The notes beneath the pieces are model-generated. The model did not search any database and had not been told where the DNA came from. It saw nothing but the letters and a program-made list of their open reading frames with translations. Positions 37,446 through 46,073 of a DNA stretch of 64,000 bases are shown here, in pieces (the first letter of the stretch is position 1; every line of letters starts with the position of its first letter). The stretch covers positions 4,216,001-4,280,000 of the forward strand of contig NZ_CP087203.1 of NCBI RefSeq assembly GCF_026016325.1, in the 5' to 3' direction. Origin of the DNA: Pseudomonas sp. B21-056 (GTDB lineage: Bacteria; Pseudomonadota; Gammaproteobacteria; Pseudomonadales; Pseudomonadaceae). The translations under genes were made by a program, and so were the position numbers.

Positions 37446-38576
37446 ATGCGTAAACTTCTGTACCTGCTGTCTTCACTGGCCCTGATCGCCGCCCTGATGA
37501 GCTATGCGCTGTGGACGACGGATCGTCCGGCGGGGCACTACCTTTCGGACCTGCGCATCAACCTGGCAGTTGACCAGGGTGTTCCCGCCGATCGAGGCAA
37601 CTTGCTGGGCATCCAGCCTGAGCTGTTCCCCACCGACTACCAGAACCCCGGGCATTTGCACCGCAAGCTGGCGGCCTATCTGCAGACCGCTCGCGACCTG
37701 GGTTTGCTCAGCGACAAGACCATCGTGGTCCTGCCCGAGCACATCGGCACCTGGTTGATGATCAGCGGAGAAAAGGACGAGCTGTACCAGGCCGCCACGT
37801 TGAAGGACGCCATGAACTGGCTGGCGATCAGCAACCCGCTGGCGTTCATCCAGGGCTTGATCGGTGCCCAAGGCGATAACCGCCTGGACGATGCGTACCT
37901 GCGCATGAAAGCCGACAGCATGGCTCGTGACTACCAGGCCATGTTCGGCGGGCTGGCCCGGGAGTTCGGCGTCACCCTGGTGGCCGGCTCCATCGTGTTG
38001 CCCGAGCCCAGCGTCAGCGAAGGTGAACTGAAGATCGGCCGGGGCGCGCTGTACAACAGCAGCCTGGTGTTTGGCAGCGACGGTCGGCCACTCGGGCAAC
38101 CCCAGCGTCAACAGCATCCGGTATTCGAGCAGCGGGATGTGCTGGCCGCCGACCGCCAGGACGCCCTCCGCGTCGTCGACACTCCCGCCGGGCGCCTGGG
38201 CGTGCTGATCGGCAGCGACAGTTGGTACCCGCTCTATTATCGGCAACTCAACGATCAGGGCGCACAACTGATCGCAGTGCCCGCCTTCGTCAGTGGGCGT
38301 GACACCTGGAACAAACCCTGGAACGGCTATAAAGGCCTGTCCACACCGAGCGAGGTGAGCCTCAGGCCCGGTGAGATGAGCGAAGGCCAGGCCTGGCACC
38401 GCCTGACGCTGACCAGCCAACGGCCCATCAGCCTGGCCAAGGGCGGGGTCAGCGTGTTTCTGCGCGGCCAATTCTGGGACAACGGCAGCGCCGGCCAGAG
38501 TTTCATCAGCCACGACGGCCAGCATTTCCCTGACGGCCCAGCCCGTGGCGCCCGCCTGTTGAACCTGTGGTTGTGA
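37446..38576 (+). CDS. Nitrilase-fold protein without catalytic Cys (degenerate carbon-nitrogen hydrolase)
   Basis: 376 residues from ATG at 37446. An N-terminal hydrophobic segment (residues 3-22) acts as signal or anchor. Nitrilase-superfamily landmarks: VVLPEHIGTW with the Glu (98), GALYNSSLVFG, LGVLIGSDSWYPLYYRQL. The strand that should read IC-x-D reads IGSD, so the nucleophilic Cys is Gly256 (codon GGC). The usual catalytic Lys region reads GQPQRQQHPVF, with Gln where Lys is usual. Hydrolysis by the normal route is therefore unlikely. Upstream of, and nearly touching, an AraC-type gene. Confidence 0.8.
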   Translation: MRKLLYLLSSLALIAALMSYALWTTDRPAGHYLSDLRINLAVDQGVPADRGNLLGIQPELFPTDYQNPGHLHRKLAAYLQTARDLGLLSDKTIVVLPEHIGTWLMISGEKDELYQAATLKDAMNWLAISNPLAFIQGLIGAQGDNRLDDAYLRMKADSMARDYQAMFGGLAREFGVTLVAGSIVLPEPSVSEGELKIGRGALYNSSLVFGSDGRPLGQPQRQQHPVFEQRDVLAADRQDALRVVDTPAGRLGVLIGSDSWYPLYYRQLNDQGAQLIAVPAFVSGRDTWNKPWNGYKGLSTPSEVSLRPGEMSEGQAWHRLTLTSQRPISLAKGGVSVFLRGQFWDNGSAGQSFISHDGQHFPDGPARGARLLNLWL

Positions 38577-38578
38577 AC

Positions 38579-39616
38579 ATGAAACCGCAGCCGATGCGCC
38601 TGGGCGACCTATCCGTGGGCTTCGTCCATAGCCTGGCCGATGCGGTTGCCAGCCATGGCCAGGATCCCCAGCCCCTGCTCGAACAGTACGGCCTCGACGC
38701 CGCACGCCTGGCCGAGCCCGGGGCCCGCTTATCGATTCCGCGCTATATGCGCCTCGGCCACGCGGCGATCCAGCAGACCCAGGATGCGGCCCTGGGCCTG
38801 CGCATGGGCCAGCTCAGCCGCTTAAGCCAGGCCGGCCTCGCTGGCGTCACTGCGACCCAGGCACCGACCGTACGCGAAGCGGCACGCTGCATGATCCGCT
38901 TCGAGCCGCTGTACGGTTCCAACTATCGCGGCCAATCGAGTTTTCACGAAGACGCCCGGGGCGCCTGGCTGCGGTTCTATTCCATCAGTCCCTACAACGC
39001 CTATAACCGCTTCGTCGTGGACTCGATCATCGCCGGCTGGCTGCAGCAGTTGTCCAGCGTAAGCGGCACCCCGTTACGGGCCGAGCGCATCGAGATCGAA
39101 TTCGAGGCTCCGGCTTATCAGGAGGCCTACCGTGCACTCGGTGATTGCCCGATCCTGTTCGGTGCCGACCAGAACCAGTTGCGCCTGGGCCTCGAAGACC
39201 TTGCCCGACGCAACCCAGAGCATTGCCCCAGCACCTGGCGGCATCTGGTTCAATTGTGTGAACAGGAACTGGAACAACTGACCCGCACCCGCAGCTTGCG
39301 CGAACGCATCATTCAACTGCTGGGGCCGTTGCTCAACGGTGGCCGGGAACCCGACCTGGAAGAGGTGGCGGCGCGCCTGAAGCTGCCGACCTGGACGCTG
39401 CGCCGGAAACTGGCCGAGGAAGGCACGCAATTTCGGGCAATCCTCAATGACACCCGCCGTGACCTGGCCATGACCTATATCCGCGATACCGAACTGGCGT
39501 TCGGCGAAATCGCCTACCTGCTGGGCTTCGCCTCGGCCGAGGCATTCCAGCGCGCTTTCAAGCGCTGGAATGGCCAGACGCCGGGAGAGTTTCGCCGAAG
39601 CCAAAGGGGACATTGA
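38579..39616 (+). CDS. AraC-family transcriptional regulator
   Basis: 345 residues from ATG at 38579, two bases after the nitrilase-like gene stop. N-terminal ligand-binding domain of the Arabinose_bd type (residues about 20-210). C-terminal AraC DNA-binding domain (about 245-340): LEEVAARLKLPTWTLRRKLAEEG and LAFGEIAYLLGFASAEAFQRAFKRWNGQTPGEFR. Co-transcribed with the degenerate nitrilase; the target is unknown. Confidence 0.9.
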   Translation: MKPQPMRLGDLSVGFVHSLADAVASHGQDPQPLLEQYGLDAARLAEPGARLSIPRYMRLGHAAIQQTQDAALGLRMGQLSRLSQAGLAGVTATQAPTVREAARCMIRFEPLYGSNYRGQSSFHEDARGAWLRFYSISPYNAYNRFVVDSIIAGWLQQLSSVSGTPLRAERIEIEFEAPAYQEAYRALGDCPILFGADQNQLRLGLEDLARRNPEHCPSTWRHLVQLCEQELEQLTRTRSLRERIIQLLGPLLNGGREPDLEEVAARLKLPTWTLRRKLAEEGTQFRAILNDTRRDLAMTYIRDTELAFGEIAYLLGFASAEAFQRAFKRWNGQTPGEFRRSQRGH

Positions 39617-39647
39617 GCTGGAAGCCGCTTACCGCTTGCAACTGCTC

Positions 39648-39734
39648 TTAAAGCTCGGTTGCATCCTCGGCGGGTTCCAGCGGATCCAGCTCGTAAGCCT
39701 GATATTCCAGCAGCTCTTCCTGATAATCATCCAT
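39648..39734 (-). CDS. 28-residue acidic small protein
   Basis: ATG at 39734 to TAA at 39648-39650, encoding MDDYQEELLEYQ followed by AYELDPLEPAEDATEL: about eleven acidic residues and no basic one. A strong ribosome site (GGGAAGGA) lies eight bases before the ATG. A conserved-looking start, strongly biased composition and a lone position between two genes argue for a real small gene. I do not recognise a characterised family. Confidence 0.65.
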   Translation of the reverse strand: MDDYQEELLEYQAYELDPLEPAEDATEL

Positions 39735-39794
39735 TTTGAATCCTTCCCATATCGTTGAACCGATGCCTGATGGCCTTGGTGTCAGAATAAAGCT

Positions 39795-39837
39795 GCTTTA
39801 TGAATAAAACATGAAGCAAAAGCTTCATGAATAAAAC
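39795..39837. promoter_or_regulatory. Direct repeat/hairpin upstream of the 28-residue gene
   Basis: GCTTTATGAATAAAAC (39795-39810) is repeated as GCTTCATGAATAAAAC (39822-39837), 27 bases apart. Between them ATGAAGC (39811-39817) pairs with GCTTCAT (39822-39828). It lies about 60 bases 5' of the small gene and 67 bases beyond the 3' end of the lipoprotein gene. Looks like a regulator-binding array. Confidence 0.45.
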
Positions 39838-39903
39838 GTAGCACAGCGATGGGAGATCAACCTAGGAAGGTGTGACAAGGAATGACTTCCTTGCCACGGA
39901 TAA

Positions 39904-40740
39904 TCAGGACGAAGGAAGCGGCTGAATCGCCTCGGTCGGCGGTGGCAGATCACTGGGAGGGGGTGGCGTGACCACTTCAAGCGTCGATTCCGGACCTACG
40001 TATGGTGCGAGCTCGCTGGGTGCAATCGGCGCAGGTTCCGCTGGCGGCGCGACAGGCTCCGACGCCGCAGGCGCGGTTTCGACCGGGGCTGGGGCGGCTT
40101 GTTGCTCAACCGGCGCAGCAGGCGCAGGTGCCAACGCAGCCGGTTCTACCTTGGGCTCCGGAACCCCCAGCTCGGTGTTTGGCTTTTCGACAGCCGGCGC
40201 GCCTTTCTTCGCTTCCGCCGGCAGGAACATTTCCACCAGGGCAAAGAAACGCTCGTAGAACTTGGTCGCCGATACGGTTTCGCTGGCTACCTTGACCATC
40301 GAGTCATCCGACGAACCGATCGGCATCGACACCGACCCCAATACACCAACGCCGAGGCTGGCTGAGTTGTTGATTTTCTTCAGCGCATAACGATCCTGCA
40401 AGGCGTTGGCAAACATGGTTGCATGATGTCCGGCACCACCGTCTTCGGCACAGACCAGATTGAAACTGATCTCCATGTGGGTATCGCCGGTCTGCTGGAA
40501 ACTCTTGTGACCACTGACCAGCTTGGGGTCGCTGCTGGTAATGATGTAGCCCTGGCTGAGCAAGGCCCGGCGCCCGGCCTCGCAGGTCACCGTGTCGCTC
40601 ACCGGATAGGTGCGGGAGAACGTACCGGAGTCATCGAAGTTTTCATGCTCGTAAATGGCGGCTTTCTTCGACGAGCAACCGGCTGCGGCGACCAGCATCA
40701 GTGCCAGTCCGACGGTGCGCATGTGAAATGATCTGAACAT
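39904..40740 (-). CDS. DUF2242 family lipoprotein with Pro/Ala-rich tail
   Basis: 278 residues. Signal peptide with lipobox AAAGC (Cys22), so probably a lipid-anchored envelope protein. The conserved part (about 30-180) includes YEHENFDDSGTFSRTYP and CEAGRRALLSQGYIITSSDPKLV, as in DUF2242 proteins. Residues from about 185 onward are low-complexity Pro/Ala/Glu repeats (PAPAAPVEQQAAPAPVETAP) that could span periplasm or cell wall. ATG at 40740 follows an AGGA at suitable distance; ATG at 40722 is possible. Confidence 0.82.
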   Translation of the reverse strand: MFRSFHMRTVGLALMLVAAAGCSSKKAAIYEHENFDDSGTFSRTYPVSDTVTCEAGRRALLSQGYIITSSDPKLVSGHKSFQQTGDTHMEISFNLVCAEDGGAGHHATMFANALQDRYALKKINNSASLGVGVLGSVSMPIGSSDDSMVKVASETVSATKFYERFFALVEMFLPAEAKKGAPAVEKPNTELGVPEPKVEPAALAPAPAAPVEQQAAPAPVETAPAASEPVAPPAEPAPIAPSELAPYVGPESTLEVVTPPPPSDLPPPTEAIQPLPSS

Positions 40741-40911
40741 TGAACATCCTGAGGAAAACGGTCCGGGGGCGTATTGTGCAACAGAACGCCCCCGGACATC
40801 GTGGGTATTCGTGTCTCAAAGGGGTTACAAGTCTACTGGGGGTTGTTTGCGGGAAAAAGACGTAAATCCGGTGGGCCGATGAACATCCTGTCATTTGGCA
40901 ACAGGCGGACA

Positions 40912-40948
40912 CAAAAAGACCCCAGTTTTTCGGCCGGGGTCTTTTTGT
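40912..40948 (-). terminator. Terminator after ppiD
   Basis: AAAAAGACCCC and GGGGTCTTTTT arms around GTTTTTCGGCC form a strong stem flanked by A/T runs on both strands. It lies just past the ppiD stop. Confidence 0.88.
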
Positions 40949-40965
40949 GGCAAGCCATCAGTGCA

Positions 40966-42837
40966 TCAGAATCGCTTGATGTCCGCCTCGCTTTCCAGCT
41001 GCTTGCGATACGCCGCAAAGTCCTGCTGGCCAACACGGGACGCGAGATAGCGGCGATATTCGGCTTTCTCCGCGTCGGTTGGCGCTGCGGCTTCGTTCAC
41101 GCCGCGCAGTTGCACCAGCACCAGGTTACCGTCGGGCAAGGTTACGCTGGCAAACGTCGGCTTGTCCTTGGACTCGGGCTTGGGCATGCGGAATAATGCC
41201 TGCAACACCGCCGGGTCGATCCCTTCCTGGCTGCGAGTCGCCGCCTCGATGACCTTCCAGCCTTGACCATCGACAGGCTTGGCCAGCGGCGTCTTGCCTT
41301 CGCGCAGGCTGGCGATCAGCTCTTCGGCGCGGGTCTTGGCGGCCTCGCTGGCGTGCTCCTTCGCCAACTGGGCACGGATGGGCGCTGCCACGCTTTCCAG
41401 CGGCAGTTGCTCGGGCTTGCGATGCTCCTTGGCACGCAGCACCACGACAGTTTCCGGATCCAGCTCGATGGCGGTGCTGTTGGCACCTTCATCCAGCACT
41501 TCCGGGCTGAACGCGGCAGCGAGGACAGCGCGGTTGGCCGCGATCCCTTCCCCACCTTCGCGACCGAACGGCGCCGACGTGTGGACGGTCAGCTTCAGGT
41601 CCTGGGCCGGCTGGGCCAGATCGGAAGCTTCGAACGAAGCATCTTCCAGTTGCTTGGTGGCCTCGACGAAACGCTGCTCGACCTGCTGGGCTTTCAGATC
41701 GCGGGTCAGCTTGCCCTTGAGGCTGGCGAAAGTCGGCACTTCAGGCGCTTCGACCCCCAGCAGCTTGATCAGGTGCAAACCGAAATCGGTGCGCACCGGT
41801 GCCGAAACCTGATCCTTGTTCAGCGCGTACAGCGCCTTTTCGAACGCCGGATCGTAGACACCTGGACCGGCGTAACCGAGGTCACCGCCATTGTTCGCCG
41901 AACCCGGATCCTGGGAAAACTCCTTCGCCAGGGCTTCAAACGATTCGCCCTTGGCCAGGCGCGCCTGGATTTCCTCGATCTTCGCCTTGGCCTGGGCCTC
42001 GGTGACCTTGTCGTTCACCTCGATCAGGATGTGGGCCGCCCGACGCTGTTCGGACAGATTGGCGATTTCCTTCTGATACGCCGCTTGCAGGTCTTCGTCC
42101 TTGACGCTGACCTGATCGAAGAATGCGGCTTTCTTCAGCTCCAGGTAATCGATCACCACCTGGTCGGGGCTCATGAATTCCTTGGCGTGCTTATCGTAGT
42201 AAGCCTTGACCTCTTCATCGGTCAGCTTCACTGCCGACGGATCAGCCTTGAGGGTCAGGGTGGCGAAATCACGGGTCTGTTTTTCCAGACGGGCGAACGC
42301 CAGCACCTGGGCATCGGTCACGAAACCGCTGCCGGCCAGGCCGGCGCGCAGTTGGCCGATCAGCATTTCCTGGGCCAGCATCTGGCGGAACTGCATACGG
42401 CTGTAACCCAGCTGACGAATCACCTGGTCGAAGCGTTCCGGGCTGAACTTGCCATCGACCTGGAATTCAGGCGTCTGCAGGATCACCTGGTCCAGCGCGG
42501 CTTCGGAAAAAGCGAATTTCGCGTCGTGAGCGCCCTGCAGCAGCAGCTTGCGATCGATCAGGCCCTTGAGCGCAGAATCGCGAAGCATCTTTTCATCCAG
42601 CAGGGAGGCGTCGAAGTCCTTGCCCAACTGTTGCATGAGCTGGCGGCGTTGCATGTCGACGGCCTGACTCAGCTCGTTCTGGCTGATGTTCTCGCCGTTG
42701 ACCTTGGCCGCGTCATTGCGGTGGGTGGTGGCTTGAAAAATGGCATCGAAACCGGTCAACGCCATCAATGCGACGATGACCCCGATGATGGTCTTGGCAA
42801 TCCAGCCTTGTGAATTGTCCCTGATATTCTGCAGCAT
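40966..42837 (-). CDS. ppiD: Periplasmic chaperone/peptidyl-prolyl isomerase PpiD
   Basis: 623 residues. N-terminal membrane anchor (about 13-32, WIAKTIIGVIVALMALTGF), SurA-like N-terminal helical region (MLRDSALKGLIDRKLLLQGA, FSPERFDQVIRQLGYSRMQF), then a parvulin domain (AHILIEVNDKVTEAQAKAK, YAGPGVYDPAFEKALYAL, FGLHLIKLLGVEAP). Assists folding of proteins emerging from the Sec channel. Position downstream of hupB and lon is conserved in pseudomonads. Confidence 0.95.
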   Translation of the reverse strand: MLQNIRDNSQGWIAKTIIGVIVALMALTGFDAIFQATTHRNDAAKVNGENISQNELSQAVDMQRRQLMQQLGKDFDASLLDEKMLRDSALKGLIDRKLLLQGAHDAKFAFSEAALDQVILQTPEFQVDGKFSPERFDQVIRQLGYSRMQFRQMLAQEMLIGQLRAGLAGSGFVTDAQVLAFARLEKQTRDFATLTLKADPSAVKLTDEEVKAYYDKHAKEFMSPDQVVIDYLELKKAAFFDQVSVKDEDLQAAYQKEIANLSEQRRAAHILIEVNDKVTEAQAKAKIEEIQARLAKGESFEALAKEFSQDPGSANNGGDLGYAGPGVYDPAFEKALYALNKDQVSAPVRTDFGLHLIKLLGVEAPEVPTFASLKGKLTRDLKAQQVEQRFVEATKQLEDASFEASDLAQPAQDLKLTVHTSAPFGREGGEGIAANRAVLAAAFSPEVLDEGANSTAIELDPETVVVLRAKEHRKPEQLPLESVAAPIRAQLAKEHASEAAKTRAEELIASLREGKTPLAKPVDGQGWKVIEAATRSQEGIDPAVLQALFRMPKPESKDKPTFASVTLPDGNLVLVQLRGVNEAAAPTDAEKAEYRRYLASRVGQQDFAAYRKQLESEADIKRF

Positions 42838-42906
42838 GCGTCCCCCAGAAACGGTTGAACTTCAAATTAGGCAACCGTGGAGCGTGGGTAGAATCCGGAT
42901 AGAAGA

Positions 42907-42930
42907 AAGGCGCATCCGAGGATGCGCCTT
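42907..42930. terminator. Hairpin between the tRNA-like sequence and ppiD
   Basis: AAGGCGCATCC/GGATGCGCCTT, an 11-bp stem with a very short loop. Read on the minus strand it follows the tRNA-like sequence and is followed by TTTCTT, so it can end that transcript. Confidence 0.7.
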
Positions 42931-42938
42931 CTCGTAAC

Positions 42939-43013
42939 TGGCGGAGCGGACCGGGCTCGAACCCGCGAGCCCTGGTACGACAGACCGGTTGGAACCGATC
43001 GCACTACCGCTCC
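42939..43013 (-). pseudogene. tRNA-Asp(GUC)-like sequence, probably a decayed tRNA
   Basis: 75 bases on the minus strand: 5' GGAGCGG pairs fully with 3' CCGCTCC, followed by GCCA. The anticodon loop CTGTCGT gives GUC with U33. The T-arm GCGGGTTCGAGCCCGGT keeps TTCGA but has a mismatch. The D-arm is wrong: GTGC has no GCAC partner, and GATCGGTT/AACCGGTC forms a different hairpin. An intact acceptor stem and anticodon with a broken core suggests a pseudo-tRNA or a tRNA-like RNA, not a working tRNA. Confidence 0.6.
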
Positions 43014-43059
43014 GCTGCCAAGCCAGGCATGACCCCGACCCGGATAAACTCAATGAAAC

Positions 43060-43332
43060 TTAGTTAACGGCGTCTTTCAGTGCTTTACCAGCCTTGAAGC
43101 TAGGCTTGCGGGCAGCAGCGATCTGCAGTGCCTGACCAGTCTGCGGGTTGCGCCCGGTACGAGCTGGACGATCGGTAACGGAGAAGGTACCGAAACCAAC
43201 CAGAACAACGGAGTCGCCAGCCTTGAGAGCGCCAGTGACGGATTCGATTACAGCGTCCAGCGCGCGGCCAGCAGCAGCTTTCGGGATATCAGCGGATGCA
43301 GCGACAGCATCAATCAGTTCCGACTTGTTCAC
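43060..43332 (-). CDS. hupB: DNA-binding protein HU-beta
   Basis: 90 residues, standard size. [41 protein letters not shown] (the DNA-bending beta-arm with its RNP motif) and [11 protein letters not shown] at the end. Nucleoid-associated, non-specific DNA bending. Sits between lon and ppiD as in other pseudomonads. Confidence 0.97.
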   Translation of the reverse strand: MNKSELIDAVAASADIPKAAAGRALDAVIESVTGALKAGDSVVLVGFGTFSVTDRPARTGRNPQTGQALQIAAARKPSFKAGKALKDAVN

Positions 43333-43480
43333 TCTAAGTCCCCTTATATCTATTTGAGATGATTCTAAGTTTTTTTGGTGAAAGCAAAAACGAGTGCTGA
43401 ATGGCCTACAGACACTTAAGAGCCGCTTTATAACAAGGGCTCTAAAAAACTGTCAAGGAAGCCCCCCAGGCAAATGCGTA

Positions 43481-45877
43481 TTAATGCGTGCTAATTCTTT
43501 CCTTAGAGTCAGACTCTCGCTTCTCATCTTTCGCGACAATCTCCGGAGCCACATCCGGCAAGGGCTCCGGCGCGTATTGCAGCGCAATTTGCAGGACTTC
43601 GTCAATCCATTTAACCGGTTTGATCTGAAGATCCTGCTTGATATTGTCAGGAATTTCTTTCAGATCACGCACATTTTCCTCTGGAATGATCACGATCTTG
43701 ATCCCGCCACGGTGTGCCGCCAGCAGTTTTTCCTTCAAACCACCAATGGCCAGCACTTGACCGCGCAGGGTGATTTCACCGGTCATGGCAACGTCGGCGC
43801 GCACCGGAATACCGGTCAATGCCGATACCAGGGCCGTGCACATGCCTACGCCGGCGCTGGGGCCGTCTTTGGGCGTAGCCCCCTCAGGCATGTGGATATG
43901 CGTGTCGCGCTTCTCATGGAAGTCCAGGGGAATGCCCAGGCTGCGGGCACGACTGCGGACGACCGTTTGCGCTGCAGTGATCGACTCGACCATCACATCG
44001 CCCAGGGAACCGGTCTTGATCAGTTGGCCTTTGCCCGGCACCACGGCGGCTTCGATGGTCAGCAATTCGCCACCGACCTGAGTCCACGCCAGGCCGGTCA
44101 CCTGACCGATCTGATCCTGCTGTTCGGCCAGGCCGTAGCGGAATTTGCGCACGCCCAGGAAATGCTCCAGCAGGTCCGCAGTGACCTTGACCGCAAAGCG
44201 TTTTTCCAGCGCATGCTCCTTGACCGCCTTGCGGCAGACCTTGGCAATCTGCCGCTCCAGGCCCCGTACACCGGCTTCGCGGGTGTAGTAACGGATGATG
44301 TCGCGGATGGCTTCCTCATCGAATTCCAGCTCGCCTTTTTTCAGGCCGTTGGCCTGGATCTGCTTGGGCGAAAGGTATTTGACGGCGATGTTGATCTTCT
44401 CGTCCTCGGTGTAGCCCGGCAGACGAATCACTTCCATCCGGTCCAGCAGCGCCGGTGGGATGTTCATAGAGTTGGAGGTGCACAGGAACATCACATCCGA
44501 CAGGTCGTAGTCGACCTCCAGATAATGATCGTTGAAGTTGTGGTTCTGCTCCGGATCGAGCACTTCGAGCAACGCAGAGGCTGGATCGCCGCGCATGTCG
44601 CTGCCCATCTTGTCGATTTCGTCCAGAAGGAACAGCGGATTGCGCACGCCGACCTTTGTCATCTTTTGAATCAATCTTCCTGGCATCGAACCGATATAAG
44701 TCCGGCGATGACCACGGATTTCCGCTTCGTCGCGCACCCCACCGAGGGCCATGCGCACGAATTTACGATTGGTGGCATGGGCAATCGACTCTGCCAGGGA
44801 GGTTTTACCGACCCCCGGAGGACCGACCAGGCACAACACCGGACCACGGATTTTCTTCACGCGTTTCTGCACGGCGAGGTATTCGAGGATGCGCTCCTTG
44901 ACCTCCTCCAGGCCGTAATGGTCGGCGTCGAGGATGTCCTCGGCGCGAGCCAGGTCCAGACGCACCTTGCTCTGGGCCTTCCACGGCACCTGCACCAGCC
45001 AGTCGATGTAGGAGCGCACCACGGTGGCTTCAGCAGACATCGGCGACATTTGCTTGAGCTTGTTCAGCTCGGCCTGGGCCTTGGCAAGCGCATCCTTGGG
45101 CAAGCCCGCGGCATCGATGCGTTTTTTCAGCTCTTCGATTTCGTTATGGCCTTCGTCACCATCGCCCAACTCTTTCTGAATGGCCTTCATCTGCTCATTC
45201 AGGTAGTACTCGCGCTGGCTGCGTTCCATTTGTTTCTTGACGCGACCACGAATGCGTTTTTCGACCTGCAGCAGATCGATCTCGCCATCGAGCAACGCCA
45301 GCACGTGCTCGACACGGGCAGACAGATCGATGATCTCGAGGATTTCCTGCTTCTGCTCGATCTTGAGCGCCATGTGGGCGGCCATCGTATCGACCAGACG
45401 ACCGGGCTCGTCGATGCTGTTGAGCGACGACAGCACTTCGGCCGGCACTTTCTTGCCCAACTGCACGTATTGTTCGAACTGGGACAACAGGCTGCGGACG
45501 AACACCTCCGACTCACGCTCGGGCACGTCGGCTTCGTCGATCAATGACACTTCAGCGCGGCAATGGCCGTTCGCTTCACTGAAGCGCTCGACCGCCCCGC
45601 GCTGCTCGCCTTCGACCAGGACCTTGACGGTGCCGTCGGGCAGCTTGAGCAGTTGCAGAACCGTTGCAATGGTACCGACGCGATAAAGTGCGTCTTCACC
45701 AGGATCATCGTCAGCAGGATTTCTCTGAGCCACCAGCAGAATCTGCTTGTCACCCGTCATCGCGGCCTCGAGGGCTTCGATGGACTTCTCGCGCCCCACG
45801 AACAGCGGGATAACCATGTGCGGATATACCACGACATCGCGCAATGGCAAGAGAGGCAATTCGATGGTTGTCTTCAT
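43481..45877 (-). CDS. lon: ATP-dependent protease Lon
   Basis: 798 residues, full length. N-terminal substrate-binding LON domain (LPLLPLRDVVVYPHMVIPL), AAA+ ATPase with Walker A GPPGVGKTSLAESIAHAT and Walker B PLFLLDEIDKMG, C-terminal Ser-Lys protease (GPSAGVGMCTAL with the catalytic Ser; the Lys is in GGLKEKLLAAHRGG). Degrades misfolded and regulatory proteins in the cytoplasm. A sigma32-type promoter lies upstream. Confidence 0.97.
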   Translation of the reverse strand: MKTTIELPLLPLRDVVVYPHMVIPLFVGREKSIEALEAAMTGDKQILLVAQRNPADDDPGEDALYRVGTIATVLQLLKLPDGTVKVLVEGEQRGAVERFSEANGHCRAEVSLIDEADVPERESEVFVRSLLSQFEQYVQLGKKVPAEVLSSLNSIDEPGRLVDTMAAHMALKIEQKQEILEIIDLSARVEHVLALLDGEIDLLQVEKRIRGRVKKQMERSQREYYLNEQMKAIQKELGDGDEGHNEIEELKKRIDAAGLPKDALAKAQAELNKLKQMSPMSAEATVVRSYIDWLVQVPWKAQSKVRLDLARAEDILDADHYGLEEVKERILEYLAVQKRVKKIRGPVLCLVGPPGVGKTSLAESIAHATNRKFVRMALGGVRDEAEIRGHRRTYIGSMPGRLIQKMTKVGVRNPLFLLDEIDKMGSDMRGDPASALLEVLDPEQNHNFNDHYLEVDYDLSDVMFLCTSNSMNIPPALLDRMEVIRLPGYTEDEKINIAVKYLSPKQIQANGLKKGELEFDEEAIRDIIRYYTREAGVRGLERQIAKVCRKAVKEHALEKRFAVKVTADLLEHFLGVRKFRYGLAEQQDQIGQVTGLAWTQVGGELLTIEAAVVPGKGQLIKTGSLGDVMVESITAAQTVVRSRARSLGIPLDFHEKRDTHIHMPEGATPKDGPSAGVGMCTALVSALTGIPVRADVAMTGEITLRGQVLAIGGLKEKLLAAHRGGIKIVIIPEENVRDLKEIPDNIKQDLQIKPVKWIDEVLQIALQYAPEPLPDVAPEIVAKDEKRESDSKERISTH

Positions 45878-45935
45878 GATTTCGCCTCAACGGCGGCCAC
45901 AAGGCCGGAAACAGATGGAAGTAAGCTTGAAACCA

Positions 45936-45964
45936 AGATGGGGGCAGCCTTGAAAAAAAACAAG
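45936..45964 (-). promoter_or_regulatory. Heat-shock (sigma32) promoter for lon
   Basis: On the minus strand, CTTGTTT (45964-45958), 14 bases, then CCCCATCT (45943-45936), an exact match to the sigma32 -10 consensus CCCCATNT. About 60 bases upstream of the lon start. Confidence 0.7.
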
Positions 45965-46031
45965 CGCTAAGGCAAATGCCAGACGGTTAAAAGAAATAAA
46001 AGCTGCACACAACTGTTGTGGCCCAAAAGCA

Positions 46032-46056
46032 AAGGGGCCCGAAGGCCCCCTCTTTG
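46032..46056 (-). terminator. Terminator after clpX
   Basis: AGGGGGCCTTCGGGCCCCTT on the minus strand: GGGGCC/GGCCCC stem with a tetraloop, followed by TTTGCTTTT. Lies 20-40 bases past the clpX stop. Confidence 0.8.
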
Positions 46057-46073
46057 TTCCAGCAGCAGGACGC

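Noticed and set aside
42939..43013. Ordinary tRNA-Asp gene
   Set aside because: The D-arm cannot form and the T-stem has a mismatch; kept instead as a tRNA-like pseudogene with uncertain status.
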